From Haloarculaceae archaeon (GTDB lineage: Archaea > Halobacteriota > Halobacteria > Halobacteriales > Haloarculaceae): a stretch of DNA of 35,928 nucleotides. Positions 23,118-31,319 of this stretch are shown here, piece after piece. Positions within the stretch are counted from its first letter, which is position 1; every line of letters starts with the position of its first letter. The translations under genes were made by a program, and so were the position numbers. A model generated the notes under the pieces. The model saw only the letters and a program-made list of their open reading frames with translations, searched no databases and had not been told where the DNA came from. The stretch is taken from contig SKTU01000083.1 of the NCBI GenBank assembly GCA_007122455.1, forward strand, positions 1-35,928, in the 5' to 3' direction.

Positions 23118-23287
23118 GCGACATCACCCAGCGGACCCGTCTCATGGCTGCGAGGGAACTGTTGCTCGGTATTCCCCGGGGGTACACGTCGATGCCAGCT
23201 GAGCAGGAGGCGAACGTCCAGGAAGCGGTCGAACACATCGACCGGACGCTTGCGCTCCTCGGCGAGGTGCCGGAACGCGATGACTGA
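23114..23287 (+). CDS. Uncharacterised 57-aa protein, second gene of the operon
   Basis: A small helical protein starting MSDITQRTRLMAARELLLG, with a second helix VQEAVEHIDRTLALLGEV. The central PRGYTSMPAEQEAN looks like a turn. No family recognised. ATG 23114 overlaps the previous stop by 4 nt (ATGA) and the 3' end overlaps the third gene by 8 nt. The tight packing supports that all three are real and co-expressed, perhaps as a complex. Confidence 0.65.
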   Translation: MSDITQRTRLMAARELLLGIPRGYTSMPAEQEANVQEAVEHIDRTLALLGEVPERDD

Positions 23288-23486
23288 AGGGATCCCGGAA
23301 AGCAGGGCTGCAAGTCAGGACTGGCCCGTGTTTCCGCTTCAGTACACGTTCAACCCGGATGATCTCGCGCCCGGGGAGACGTTCGAACCGGACGAAGTGG
23401 TGATCTACGATGCGCAGAACTGGCGAGAGTCGCGGTGGATCGCTGCCAAGCGCGGCTCGTACGTCTCCGTCGAAGATATCAGATAG
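23280..23486 (+). CDS. Uncharacterised 68-aa protein, third gene of the operon
   Basis: An acidic small protein: MTEGIPESR start, a Pro/Phe-rich stretch (WPVFPLQYTFNPDDL) and a C-terminal segment VVIYDAQNWRESRWIAAKRG that resembles, only loosely, small haloarchaeal DUF proteins ending in an aromatic beta strand. ATG 23280 overlaps the end of the previous gene. The frame is open upstream to 23250, but that part lies inside the previous gene. No function can be assigned. Confidence 0.62.
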   Translation: MTEGIPESRAASQDWPVFPLQYTFNPDDLAPGETFEPDEVVIYDAQNWRESRWIAAKRGSYVSVEDIR

Positions 23487-23587
23487 CGGGCTCGTTGTCG
23501 AAGCGGCGTTCAGTGAGATGAAACGGAGCAGCGTGGCGGCTACCCGTTCGTAACTGCCGATTCTCTCGAATAGTTTCCACTCGACCG

Positions 23588-23896
23588 CTACTCTCGTCGC
23601 ACGATGATCGTACCGGACGCGCACAGCTGTATCGTGTGTGCCGGCAGCGCTACGATCACTCGGTCCAGAGCCGTCGCATCCGTGGCGTCCTCGGGAAACA
23701 ACCTGTTGAGGGCGTCGGGATCGACGTGATCGAACAGACAGACGTCGACCTCGTCCGGTTCTCTGTGCTCGATCGACGCAATCGCGTACACGATTCTCGT
23801 CGTCATCGGTTCGCCGCTCCACTCGTCGGGACCGAAGCGGTACTCGTTGGAAATCGGTCGCGCCCTCGGCCCGCCGTACTCTCGAATCGAATCCAT
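23588..23896 (-). CDS. HalOD1 output-domain protein
   Basis: A 102-residue protein matching the haloarchaeal HalOD1 domain over residues 30-100: RIVYAIASIEHREPDEVDVC, DHVDPDALNRLF, then paired beta strands RVIVALPAHTIQL and SGTIIV. HalOD1 occurs alone or at the end of haloarchaeal signalling proteins and is presumed to pass on a signal, but its partner is unknown. The stand-alone copy is convergent with the three-gene operon and near the kinases, consistent with a regulatory zone. No clear TATA box was seen upstream. Confidence 0.82.
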   Translation of the reverse strand: MDSIREYGGPRARPISNEYRFGPDEWSGEPMTTRIVYAIASIEHREPDEVDVCLFDHVDPDALNRLFPEDATDATALDRVIVALPAHTIQLCASGTIIVRRE

Positions 23897-24503
23897 CGAC
23901 AGTTTCTACCCGGATTTCCCTCTTCAACGTTCCCTACCCCCGGGGTTTCTTCCCCGGTTACGTCGGAGTAATCGGGTCTGTTTCGGAATCGTCGGGAAAT
24001 CAACGACAGTTTACTCTTATATACTGACTTTTACTTGATATACAGCCATTAAATTTGGATAGATATTAAAAACACCCGTTATTTATAGATAAATCTAGGG
24101 TTAACGTCTTATATATCTTCGATCTATCTCTGTCTATATTATATTTATATCGCGCTGTGAATCTATTTTACTACAGAAAAATGCTCGAAACGTAGACGTT
24201 CCATCTTTCCGAACGCCACAGTCGTGTCTCGGATCTTTCTCGAACTCCTCTTCGAGAATCGAAATCCGATTTTCGGAAGCGATCGTTTGCCGACGGCACT
24301 ACTATACAGTTGTTAAACGGCGGGCGACCGGTCGATCGCTGGCCCGCCGCTCAACCAGCGAGCAGCCAGATAAACCGTCAACGCAGGACCGATGTCGCCC
24401 CGTCGACGAAACTGCTCGAGAGAGCGGACGTCGGTGACCGCCTCGGTGTGGATCGTGTTACTTTCCACATAATAAAACTCGGTAGAGACGACATTTGGAT
24501 CGA
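23897..24503. other. 607-nt gene-free region with AT-rich core and tandem hairpins
   Basis: No convincing gene on either strand. About 24005-24180 is far more AT-rich than anything else in the window and contains several TATA-like strings (TTATATACT, GATATACAG, TTATATATC, TATTATATTTATATC). CCGGGG-TTTCTT-CCCCGG (23940-23957) is a GC-rich hairpin near the HalOD1 start. At 24237-24258 TTCTCGAA and TTCGAGAA form a perfect 8-bp stem, followed directly by CGAAA...TTTCG (24260-24275). A small RNA driven from the AT-rich block, or a relic of inserted DNA, are both possible. Confidence 0.5.
24468..24477 (+). promoter_or_regulatory. TATA box (CATAATAAAA) for the GlmU-like gene
   Basis: Centred about 31 nt before ATG 24504, which supports that ATG over an in-frame TTG at 24495. 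Confidence 0.6.
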
Positions 24504-25685
24504 ATGCAAACCGTCATTCTCGCAGCTGGACGGGGGACCAGAATGGGGCCCGTCACTGCTCAGTTGCCCAAGCCGATGCTCCCCGTCGGCGGAACGCCGA
24601 TCGCCGCCCGCGTCGCGGAGTCCGCGCTCGAAGCCGGGAGCGACGAACTCCTGTTCGTGACGGGGTACATGGGCGAGACGATTCGGGACTACTTCGGCGA
24701 CGAGTATCGGGGTGTCCCGGTGAAGTATGCGACACAGGACTCCCCCAGCGGGACGGCCGACGCGCTCCGGGCGGTCAGCGATCTGATCGACGACCGGTTC
24801 GCGCTCCTCAACGGCGACAACGTCTACGATCCAGCGGGCCTCCGTTCGCTGTTCTCGAACGGGCCGAGCATCGGCGTTCACGAGGTCGACGATCCGACGT
24901 CGTACGGCGTCGTCTCGGTCGAGGACGGTCAGGTGGTCGACATCGTCGAAAAGCCCGACGATCCGCCGTCGTCGCTCGCGAACGCGGGCGCGTACGTCTT
25001 CCCCTACGAGGTCACCAACTACCTCGACGTTTCGCAGAGCGAACGCGGGGAATACGAGTTGACGGACGTCGTCGCGCGGCTCTTGGAGGAGTACCGACTC
25101 GCCCCCGTCGAACTCGACCGATGGCTCGACGTCGGGCGTCCCTGGGAGTTACTCGAGGCGAACTCGCTCCTCATGGCGGATCAACCGCGGGCCCTCGACG
25201 GCGAGATACACCCAAGCGCGACGATTCGCGGAAACGTCGTGGTCGAAGCCGGTGCGACGATCGAACCGGGCGTGACGATCGAAGGCCCCGTGCTGGTGCG
25301 GGCGGGGAGCACCGTCGGCCCGAACGCGTACGTTCGCGGCTCGACGACGATCGGGGAGGACGTCCGTATCGGACACTCCGTCGAGATAAAGAACAGCCAG
25401 ATCATGTCGGGGACGAACGTTCCGCACCTCTCGTACGTGGGTGACAGCGTGCTCAGCGGTGACGTGAACTTCGGTGCGGGGACCGTGGTCGCGAACGTCC
25501 GGCACGACGACGAACCGGTCGAACTCACGGTCAAGGGCGACCGGGTTTCGACGGGGCGGCGAAAGTTCGGCGTCGTCGTCGGTCCGGGCGTGAAAACCGG
25601 GATCGGAACTGAGCTCTGTCCCGGTGTGACGCTGTCGACCGGCGCGACGACCGAGCCGGGTGAGACGGTATTTCGAGACCGATAA
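24504..25685 (+). CDS. GlmU-like bifunctional sugar-1-phosphate nucleotidyltransferase/acetyltransferase
   Basis: A 393-residue archaeal GlmU-type enzyme. The N-terminal nucleotidyltransferase has the GxGTRM loop (LAAGRGTRMGP), the KPMLPVGG lysine, and metal-binding Asp in LLNGDNVYD. A left-handed beta-helix follows from about residue 228 (hexapeptides such as TIRGNVVVEAGATIEPGVTI), with the HSVEIKNSQIMSG and HLSYVGDSVLSGDVNFGAGT motifs of GlmU acetyltransferase sites. Expected reactions are acetylation of glucosamine-1-phosphate and uridylation to UDP-GlcNAc. With GlmS in the same window, only phosphoglucosamine mutase is missing from the route to UDP-GlcNAc. Specificity for UTP or dTTP cannot be read by eye. 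Confidence 0.9.
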   Translation: MQTVILAAGRGTRMGPVTAQLPKPMLPVGGTPIAARVAESALEAGSDELLFVTGYMGETIRDYFGDEYRGVPVKYATQDSPSGTADALRAVSDLIDDRFALLNGDNVYDPAGLRSLFSNGPSIGVHEVDDPTSYGVVSVEDGQVVDIVEKPDDPPSSLANAGAYVFPYEVTNYLDVSQSERGEYELTDVVARLLEEYRLAPVELDRWLDVGRPWELLEANSLLMADQPRALDGEIHPSATIRGNVVVEAGATIEPGVTIEGPVLVRAGSTVGPNAYVRGSTTIGEDVRIGHSVEIKNSQIMSGTNVPHLSYVGDSVLSGDVNFGAGTVVANVRHDDEPVELTVKGDRVSTGRRKFGVVVGPGVKTGIGTELCPGVTLSTGATTEPGETVFRDR

Positions 25686-25757
25686 CGCCGTGATCACGAA
25701 CGGACCTCGGAGGCGCACAGTGCCCGAAACTGTAGCTCTCAATACATCTCGACTGCC

Positions 25758-27293
25758 GTGAAACGAACACTCACCTCGGCGTTTCTCTCCGTGGCCAGTG
25801 GGAACCTCTTCGTTCTCCTCGCGGCGCTTTTCACGACGCCGATAATCGTCAGGTTGCTCGGTGAACACTCCTACGGACAGTACGCCACGGTGATGGCGCT
25901 GTTCGGATTGTTGATGATCCTCGTGAGCTCCGGCGTCAACAGCGGCACGCGGAAGTACATCTCCGAGGATCGCGACGAGGAGCAGTGGAAGAGCCACGTC
26001 TTCGGGTTCTACTTCCGGCTCGCCGCCGTGTTCGCGTTCCTCGGATCGGCGGCGCTGCTCGCGGCTGCGCAGATCGGGATCGTCGATCGGACGCTCGGCG
26101 AGGAGTTCGCCCGGTACGTCTATCTGCTCGCCCTTCTGGTGTTCACCTCGCAGTTCGGCGAGTATACCCGGCGGACGTTGATGGGACTCCAGCTCGAACA
26201 CATTTCCGAACCGATCAACGTCCTCTACAAGCTCTCCTTCGCCGTCTTCGCGATACTCCTCGCCTACCTCGGATACGGCGTCGTGGGCGTCCTTCTGGGA
26301 CACGTACTGGCTCGTTTGCTGGTGATCGTGACCTCGATGTACTTCATCACGAAACACGTCTCGGTCTCGGCGATCCTGACGACGACGCCGGAGTGGTTCC
26401 CCCGAGAGAAACTTCTCAACTTCAACCACCTGTCGGTACTGTACGTCTTTCTCCTCTCCTCGCTGTACCACGTCGACGTGTTGATGCTGGAGATGTACAC
26501 CACGAGCGCACAGGTCGGCTACTACAAGATCGCGCTCGTGATCGCGGAGTTCCTCTGGTTCGTTCCGCGAGCGGTCCAGTCGGTGATGATCCAGTCGACG
26601 TCGGATCTGTGGGCGCAGGGAAAGACCGAACGCGTCACCGAGATTTCGACCAACGTGACGCGGTTTACGTTCGTGTTCACGGTGTTGCTCGCGATCGGTC
26701 TCGCCGTTCTCGCGGAGGATTTCGTCCCGCTGTACGCGGGCCCCGCCTACACCGCGTCGGTGGTACCGCTGTTGCTCTTGCTCCCCGGAGCGGTCGGATT
26801 CGCCATCGCTCGCCCGGTACTCGCCATCAGTCACGCGAAAGGGGATCTCCGCGTGATGATATACGCGACGGGACTTTCGGCCGGGATGAACGTCGTTCTC
26901 AACGCGATCCTGATTCCGCTCTACGGGATCGAGGGTGCCGCGATCGCGACGTCGATCGGATACGGGTCGCTTCCGGTGTTTCACGTGCTCGGTGCGCGTC
27001 GGCTGGGCTATCGGCCGCTGTCGGACCTCCGCATCGTCCCGGTCGCAGTTACGGCGACCGTCACCGGGCTCTGCATCTATCCGCTGGCGGCGGCCATCGA
27101 CGGCGTACTGCTCTCGCTCCTCGTCGTCCCGCCAGTCGGATTCGTCGTCTACTCGATCGTCACCGTCCTGACCGGAGCCGTGACCCGAACCGAGGTGTTC
27201 GACGTGCTCTCCGATCTACCGCCGCCGATCAGCCGACGTGCGGCAACCGTCGAGCGAATGCTCGACGAACGGGAGTTCCCGTTCCCCCGGTAG
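25758..27293 (+). CDS. Wzx-type polysaccharide flippase (MOP superfamily)
   Basis: A 511-residue multi-spanning membrane protein with about 12-14 hydrophobic segments along its whole length. The start resembles the family pattern (FLSVASGNLFVLLAALFTTP, then RLLGEHSYGQYATVMALFG), as does the cytosolic loop LLNFNHLSVLYVF and the later GLPxxx-like IEGAAIATSIGYG. It should flip lipid-linked oligosaccharide across the membrane. GTG 25758 is the start; the upstream GlmU-like gene ends 72 nt before, so they may share a transcript. Its stop faces the CapA stop across a 10-nt convergent gap. Confidence 0.93.
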   Translation: MKRTLTSAFLSVASGNLFVLLAALFTTPIIVRLLGEHSYGQYATVMALFGLLMILVSSGVNSGTRKYISEDRDEEQWKSHVFGFYFRLAAVFAFLGSAALLAAAQIGIVDRTLGEEFARYVYLLALLVFTSQFGEYTRRTLMGLQLEHISEPINVLYKLSFAVFAILLAYLGYGVVGVLLGHVLARLLVIVTSMYFITKHVSVSAILTTTPEWFPREKLLNFNHLSVLYVFLLSSLYHVDVLMLEMYTTSAQVGYYKIALVIAEFLWFVPRAVQSVMIQSTSDLWAQGKTERVTEISTNVTRFTFVFTVLLAIGLAVLAEDFVPLYAGPAYTASVVPLLLLLPGAVGFAIARPVLAISHAKGDLRVMIYATGLSAGMNVVLNAILIPLYGIEGAAIATSIGYGSLPVFHVLGARRLGYRPLSDLRIVPVAVTATVTGLCIYPLAAAIDGVLLSLLVVPPVGFVVYSIVTVLTGAVTRTEVFDVLSDLPPPISRRAATVERMLDEREFPFPR

Positions 27294-27303
27294 CGGGCCG
27301 GTC

Positions 27304-28677
27304 CTATTCGGGTGATCTGTCGCCCGAGGGCGACGTCGGCACGAGTTGCTCCACGAGCGACCGGAACTGCCGTCCGGACGTCGAGGGCTGGTCGTAAACC
27401 TCCCTGTCCTCCGTCCGCGAGATGAGCTCTCGGACCGTGCTCTCGATGGCCGGCGTTCGCCTGTCGGTTCCGACGTCGGTTCGGAGTTCGATCGCCGTCT
27501 CGATGACCGACCGGTGGGATTCGTTCCGAACGAGATTCAAAAGGAGCAACATCTCCGATCGGCGTCGGTCGGCGTCCCAGAGCCCGTCGCCCCGAAGGTG
27601 GAGATCCGGCTGCTTGATCATCGACACGGGATCGCCGCCCGCCGCCTTCCGGAGCCAACTGGAGTACCGCTGCAGGAATATCCGATCGGCGATCTCCTGC
27701 CAGTGCGCCTCGAGCGCTCCTCCCTCGGAAATTTCGGTGAGTTGCCGAAGGTGATCCAACAACTCCCGTCTGTCGGAGCCATTCCGCATCTCCCGAACCG
27801 TACCGTCGACGATCTCCGTCGGAACGAGCTCGAGGGCGAGAGGCGTCCGGCCGGATCCGGTGAGTTCGAGGGCGAGACCGCGCTGCGTTTTCGGTCGTCT
27901 CGGTTGACTGAAGAGGAAGTTTCCGAGACTGTAGAATATCACTCCCCCGTCGACGCGTTCCCACCCCTGGGGGACGTGAGGGTGGTGTCCGACGACGACG
28001 TCGGCGCCGGCCTCGACGAGCGACCGGAGTCGCTGGTGGCGGGCGGGCGGTGAAATCGGAACGTACTCGATGCCACCGTGGGCGAAGACGATCACGACGT
28101 CCGCCCTCGTCGCTGCCGTTTCGATCCGACCCCGAACCTCCGGATGATCGATCCAGGCCGCACCGGGATCGGTCTCCGTCGCGACCCCGAACTCCCGCTC
28201 ACAGAGTCCGATCAGCGCGACGGAAACCGCTCCGTCGGCGACGTCGACGTAGAGCGGTGACAGCGCGGCGGTGATCTCCGATCCGGCGCCGCAGACGCCG
28301 ATCCCCGCGTCACGGCACGCAGCCATCGTCTCGAACAGGCCGTCGCAACCGTAATCCATCGAGTGGTTGTTCGCGAGCGTCACCGCGTCGACGCCCACGT
28401 CGGCGAGCAGTTCCGGCGTCCGCTCGCTCGTCTCCTTCAGCGGGCCGTATTTCGTCAGCGGGGCCGCGGATCCTCTGATCGCCCCCTCGAGGTTCACGAC
28501 CGTGAGATCCGAACCGCGCATCCGTCGCGTGAGCGACTCCCCGAACGGTCGTTCCGCGACCCGGTCGCCGACGACGCAGTCGCCCGCGAGAAACGCGGTC
28601 CAGCGGTCGCCCTCGTGCTCCGTCGAGTGGGCGGTTTCCAGACGGACGGACGTCTCTGCAGAGCGCTGGGTATCCAT
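27304..28677 (-). CDS. CapA-family (PGA_cap) metallophosphatase-like protein
   Basis: A 457-residue protein with the calcineurin-like fold of CapA/PgsA: Asp33 (FLAGDCVVG), NLEGAI (about 62-67), ANNHSMDYG (102-110), FAHGGIEY (about 200), GHHPHVPQGWE (about 238) and YSLGNFLFSQ. These supply the metal-binding Asp, Asn and His residues. CapA is tied to poly-gamma-glutamate capsule in Bacillus and is known from haloarchaeal poly-glutamate loci, but no CapB or CapC is here, so a role in polysaccharide modification or release is more likely (inference). No signal peptide or membrane segment is visible, unlike bacterial CapA. A TATA box (28708-28719 on the minus strand) precedes ATG 28677 by about 35 nt. 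Confidence 0.9.
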   Translation of the reverse strand: MDTQRSAETSVRLETAHSTEHEGDRWTAFLAGDCVVGDRVAERPFGESLTRRMRGSDLTVVNLEGAIRGSAAPLTKYGPLKETSERTPELLADVGVDAVTLANNHSMDYGCDGLFETMAACRDAGIGVCGAGSEITAALSPLYVDVADGAVSVALIGLCEREFGVATETDPGAAWIDHPEVRGRIETAATRADVVIVFAHGGIEYVPISPPARHQRLRSLVEAGADVVVGHHPHVPQGWERVDGGVIFYSLGNFLFSQPRRPKTQRGLALELTGSGRTPLALELVPTEIVDGTVREMRNGSDRRELLDHLRQLTEISEGGALEAHWQEIADRIFLQRYSSWLRKAAGGDPVSMIKQPDLHLRGDGLWDADRRRSEMLLLLNLVRNESHRSVIETAIELRTDVGTDRRTPAIESTVRELISRTEDREVYDQPSTSGRQFRSLVEQLVPTSPSGDRSPE

Positions 28678-28745
28678 CAGTTGTCGAGAAGACGGCGGTG
28701 ATACGCTTAGTTATACACCACCCAAGCTCGGCGCTACCGTGGCCG

Positions 28746-30038
28746 CTACAGTGTCGTCGTCTGGGCGAGGTGCCACTCCCCGTCGTACCAGACTGCGTGC
28801 CCTTCCGAACCGTCGGAACCGACGTGGTAGCCGCAGTCGTACTCGTGAGCTCCATCGATCGACGAGAGGTCCGTCGGGAGGATCATCCCGTCCGAACGGA
28901 TGCGGACGTTTCCGTTCGACGTCGGGTCGACGCCGAACAGCTCCGCATCGTCCAGGCAGTGCGACCCCGAGTGCATGTCGCCGTCGGAGCAGCCGAAGAT
29001 CGCGATGAAGCCGTTACCGTATCGACGGACGAAGTTGTCTCGAACCGTGATCTGGCTGGTGTCGTGGACGTTCACGCCCCGCTGAACCCGCGTGTAATCG
29101 TGGTTCGCACCGCGGGGGTTGATCCCGTGGAAGTAACAGCCGTCGACCAGGAGGCCGTCGGCCCTGGTGGCGTAGATTTCGACGGGATAGTCCTCGCTTC
29201 GGGCGTTGCCCTCGATGTAGACGCCCGAAACGTTCACCGATCGACCGCTTCGAACCTCGACCCCGTAGCTGTGGTTCAGCTGCGTCGTTCCGCCGCTGAG
29301 ATGACTCGCCGTTCCGCGGAGGCGGAATCCGACGCCGCGGTTGGCGATGGCCTGGCAACCGAAGTAGGCGGTCGCGTGGGGATCGGCGGAGCGCTTCTCC
29401 CTGAAGCCGTCGCCGCCGCAGTTCCACGCCTGACAGTTGAACCAGTTCGTCCCGAAGGTTCCCCCGTCGGAGTGACTGTCGATGTAGGTGCCGTGGCTGC
29501 CGGTGTTGTAGAGGACGAGGTTCTCGAAGCTGGCGTACGGAGCGCAACGCACCCGGAGGCCGATGTTTCCACCTTCGATACGGAGGTTCCGAACCACCGG
29601 ATTGTTCCGGTAGTCGCTGGAGCCGGTACCGATTACCTCGATCACGTTCTCGTCGACGTCTCCCGCGTCGATGATCGATCCGGACGGATGCCCACCCGTG
29701 AGCGTCACCTGTTTCGTCCCGTAATCCAGCACGATCGGGAACTCCTCGCCGGCCGTCTGGGCGTCGTACGAGGAGTGAACGTAGACGGTGTCGCCGTCCT
29801 CGGCTGCTTCCCACGCCGTCTCGATCGTCGCGTACCCGTCTTCGCCAACGATTCGCCGCCCGCCGATGTCGTAGCCGTCGGTCGAACTCGAGTTGTTCTG
29901 GTGCGGGTTTCCGCTCCCCGAAGCCCGTACCGGGCCCGCGGACGCCGCAAGGCCGGCACCGCCCGTCAGTAGCATGAACATGCGCCGAGAGACACTCGAA
30001 GTCGATTCGACAGTCTGCTGTTGTGAGTGTTCGTTCAC
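28746..30038 (-). CDS. Tat-secreted right-handed beta-helix protein (pectate-lyase-like)
   Basis: A 430-residue exported protein. SRRMFMLLTGGAGLAASAG is a Tat signal with a likely signal-peptidase site at VRASG, and no lipobox, so it is released or held by other means. The mature protein is a parallel beta-helix: successive short strands with turn asparagines and glycines (NVIEVIGTG, NPVVRNLRIEGGNIGLRVR, FNCQAWNCGGDGFR, YFGCQAIANRGVGFRL, GLLVDGCYFHGINPRG, QITVRDNFVRRYGNGF). This fold is typical of polysaccharide lyases, epimerases and phage tailspike-like hydrolases, but no catalytic triad could be picked. Start is GTG 30038, set by the TATA element about 27 nt upstream. It could trim or modify the exported glycan. 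Confidence 0.85.
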   Translation of the reverse strand: MNEHSQQQTVESTSSVSRRMFMLLTGGAGLAASAGPVRASGSGNPHQNNSSSTDGYDIGGRRIVGEDGYATIETAWEAAEDGDTVYVHSSYDAQTAGEEFPIVLDYGTKQVTLTGGHPSGSIIDAGDVDENVIEVIGTGSSDYRNNPVVRNLRIEGGNIGLRVRCAPYASFENLVLYNTGSHGTYIDSHSDGGTFGTNWFNCQAWNCGGDGFREKRSADPHATAYFGCQAIANRGVGFRLRGTASHLSGGTTQLNHSYGVEVRSGRSVNVSGVYIEGNARSEDYPVEIYATRADGLLVDGCYFHGINPRGANHDYTRVQRGVNVHDTSQITVRDNFVRRYGNGFIAIFGCSDGDMHSGSHCLDDAELFGVDPTSNGNVRIRSDGMILPTDLSSIDGAHEYDCGYHVGSDGSEGHAVWYDGEWHLAQTTTL

Positions 30039-30055
30039 GATTCAAAGAAATATCT

Positions 30056-30069
30056 ACTAATATATTAGT
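30056..30069 (-). promoter_or_regulatory. TATA element in a perfect 14-bp palindrome (ACTAATATATTAGT)
   Basis: Centred about 25 nt upstream of GTG 30038. The palindrome makes it a possible combined TATA/operator site where a dimeric repressor could block TBP. Confidence 0.55.
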
Positions 30070-30161
30070 TAAATCTAACATTTAGGTAACCGCCTCCATT
30101 ACTCGGTGGTAACTAGAGCGGCGAGAGAACGGTTGGACGAGCAGCTACGAACCGAGTTAGT

Positions 30162-31319
30162 TTAGCACCAGTCCTGTTCGCTGAACGTGACCTGCCAGTT
30201 CGACGTCTCGTCCAGTCGCTGACCGTCGATCGACCAGTCGCGCTCTCGGAGGTCGGCGTTCCGACGACCGCTCGGGAGCGGACGGACCGCGAGTGTCGTC
30301 CGGCGGCTTACGCGGGAGAGTGGAAACGTATCCGTCCGAACGAATCCGAACGCGGACTGGATCTCCGACGGGAGGACGTCGGGCGCTCCCGCGAGTAGCG
30401 CCGCGTCCTCGAAGTCCGCGAGAGCGGCACCGACGAGAGACGAGAGTCCCTCCAGGTCCTGATCGACTGTCGGGAGGAGTTCGGTCAGCCGAACGATCGA
30501 CCCGGTACCTCGAGTGCCGACGATCGCGCCGGCGACGACGTCGCCGTCCCGACGTGCGAGGTAGGACACGTACTTCCACTCCGGGTTCCGGAACCGCCAT
30601 CGGTAGAACCGCTCGTCGCGCACCAGCTGGAACCCCTCCGAACCGCGCCGGTCGTTCAGATTCGCGAACGCCGATGCGGGAATCGCGTCGGTTCGCTCGA
30701 CCGCGACGCCGGTGGAGTCGACGGCACTCGACCGACTCCGAAGCCGTCGATATCCCGCGACGGCGCCGTCGATCGCCGCTGCGGCTACCTCTCCGGCGAC
30801 CGACGGAACGCGAGTGGCCACGAGACGTCCGGGACGGTGGACGCGATAGGCGTTCGGCGCCTCCACGACGACGCGCCAGCCGAGCTCTCGATTCGCCGGC
30901 AGGGACTGTTCGTTCGGGAAGTTGAAGAAGAACGGAACGCTCCCGCGGTATCGCTCGATCGCCGCCTCGGTCATCCGGGTGAACAGTCCCTGTCGGCGGT
31001 GATCCTCGAGAACCATCGTGTCGCACGGCTGTAGCACCGTCTCGCGCCGAGAGCCGACCTCCATCTCGAGGGCGAAGAACGACCGGGCGCCGACGAGTTC
31101 CTCTCCAGCTTCGGCGACGATCACGGGAACGTGGTCGACGTAGGGGTTCTCCTCGTATTTCCAGGCGAACCACTCCGAATCGGGCGTGGCGTCGAAGACC
31201 TCACCGAAGAGTTCGAGGAAGGCGTCACGATCGTTCGGCCGATACTGACGGATCGTGTAGCCGGCGTCGGAGTGAGCGTCAACCGACCCGCGACCGACGC
31301 TGTCCACACGCCCGGTCAC
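30162..31319 (-). CDS. GNAT-family N-acetyltransferase
   Basis: A 385-residue soluble protein. The N-terminal GNAT domain shows IRQYRPNDRDAFLELFGEVF, VGARSFFALEMEV and the acetyl-CoA site TMVLEDHRRQGLFTRMTEAA (R-x-x-G-L/K type). The second half (FNLP-like FFFNFPNEQSLPANRELGW, RWRFRNPEWKY, PLSRVSRRTTLAVR) is a second GNAT-like unit as in Eis and FemAB-like proteins. It is translated in coupling with the deacetylase upstream (GTGA overlap at 31316-31319), suggesting acetyl groups on a polysaccharide are removed and added by the pair. Substrate unknown. Confidence 0.88.
   Translation of the reverse strand: MTGRVDSVGRGSVDAHSDAGYTIRQYRPNDRDAFLELFGEVFDATPDSEWFAWKYEENPYVDHVPVIVAEAGEELVGARSFFALEMEVGSRRETVLQPCDTMVLEDHRRQGLFTRMTEAAIERYRGSVPFFFNFPNEQSLPANRELGWRVVVEAPNAYRVHRPGRLVATRVPSVAGEVAAAAIDGAVAGYRRLRSRSSAVDSTGVAVERTDAIPASAFANLNDRRGSEGFQLVRDERFYRWRFRNPEWKYVSYLARRDGDVVAGAIVGTRGTGSIVRLTELLPTVDQDLEGLSSLVGAALADFEDAALLAGAPDVLPSEIQSAFGFVRTDTFPLSRVSRRTTLAVRPLPSGRRNADLRERDWSIDGQRLDETSNWQVTFSEQDWC

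Noticed and set aside
25149-26984. 611-codon minus-strand frame
   Set aside because: It runs antisense across the GlmU-like and flippase genes, both of which are well supported; the product is Arg/Glu/Asp/His-rich noise.
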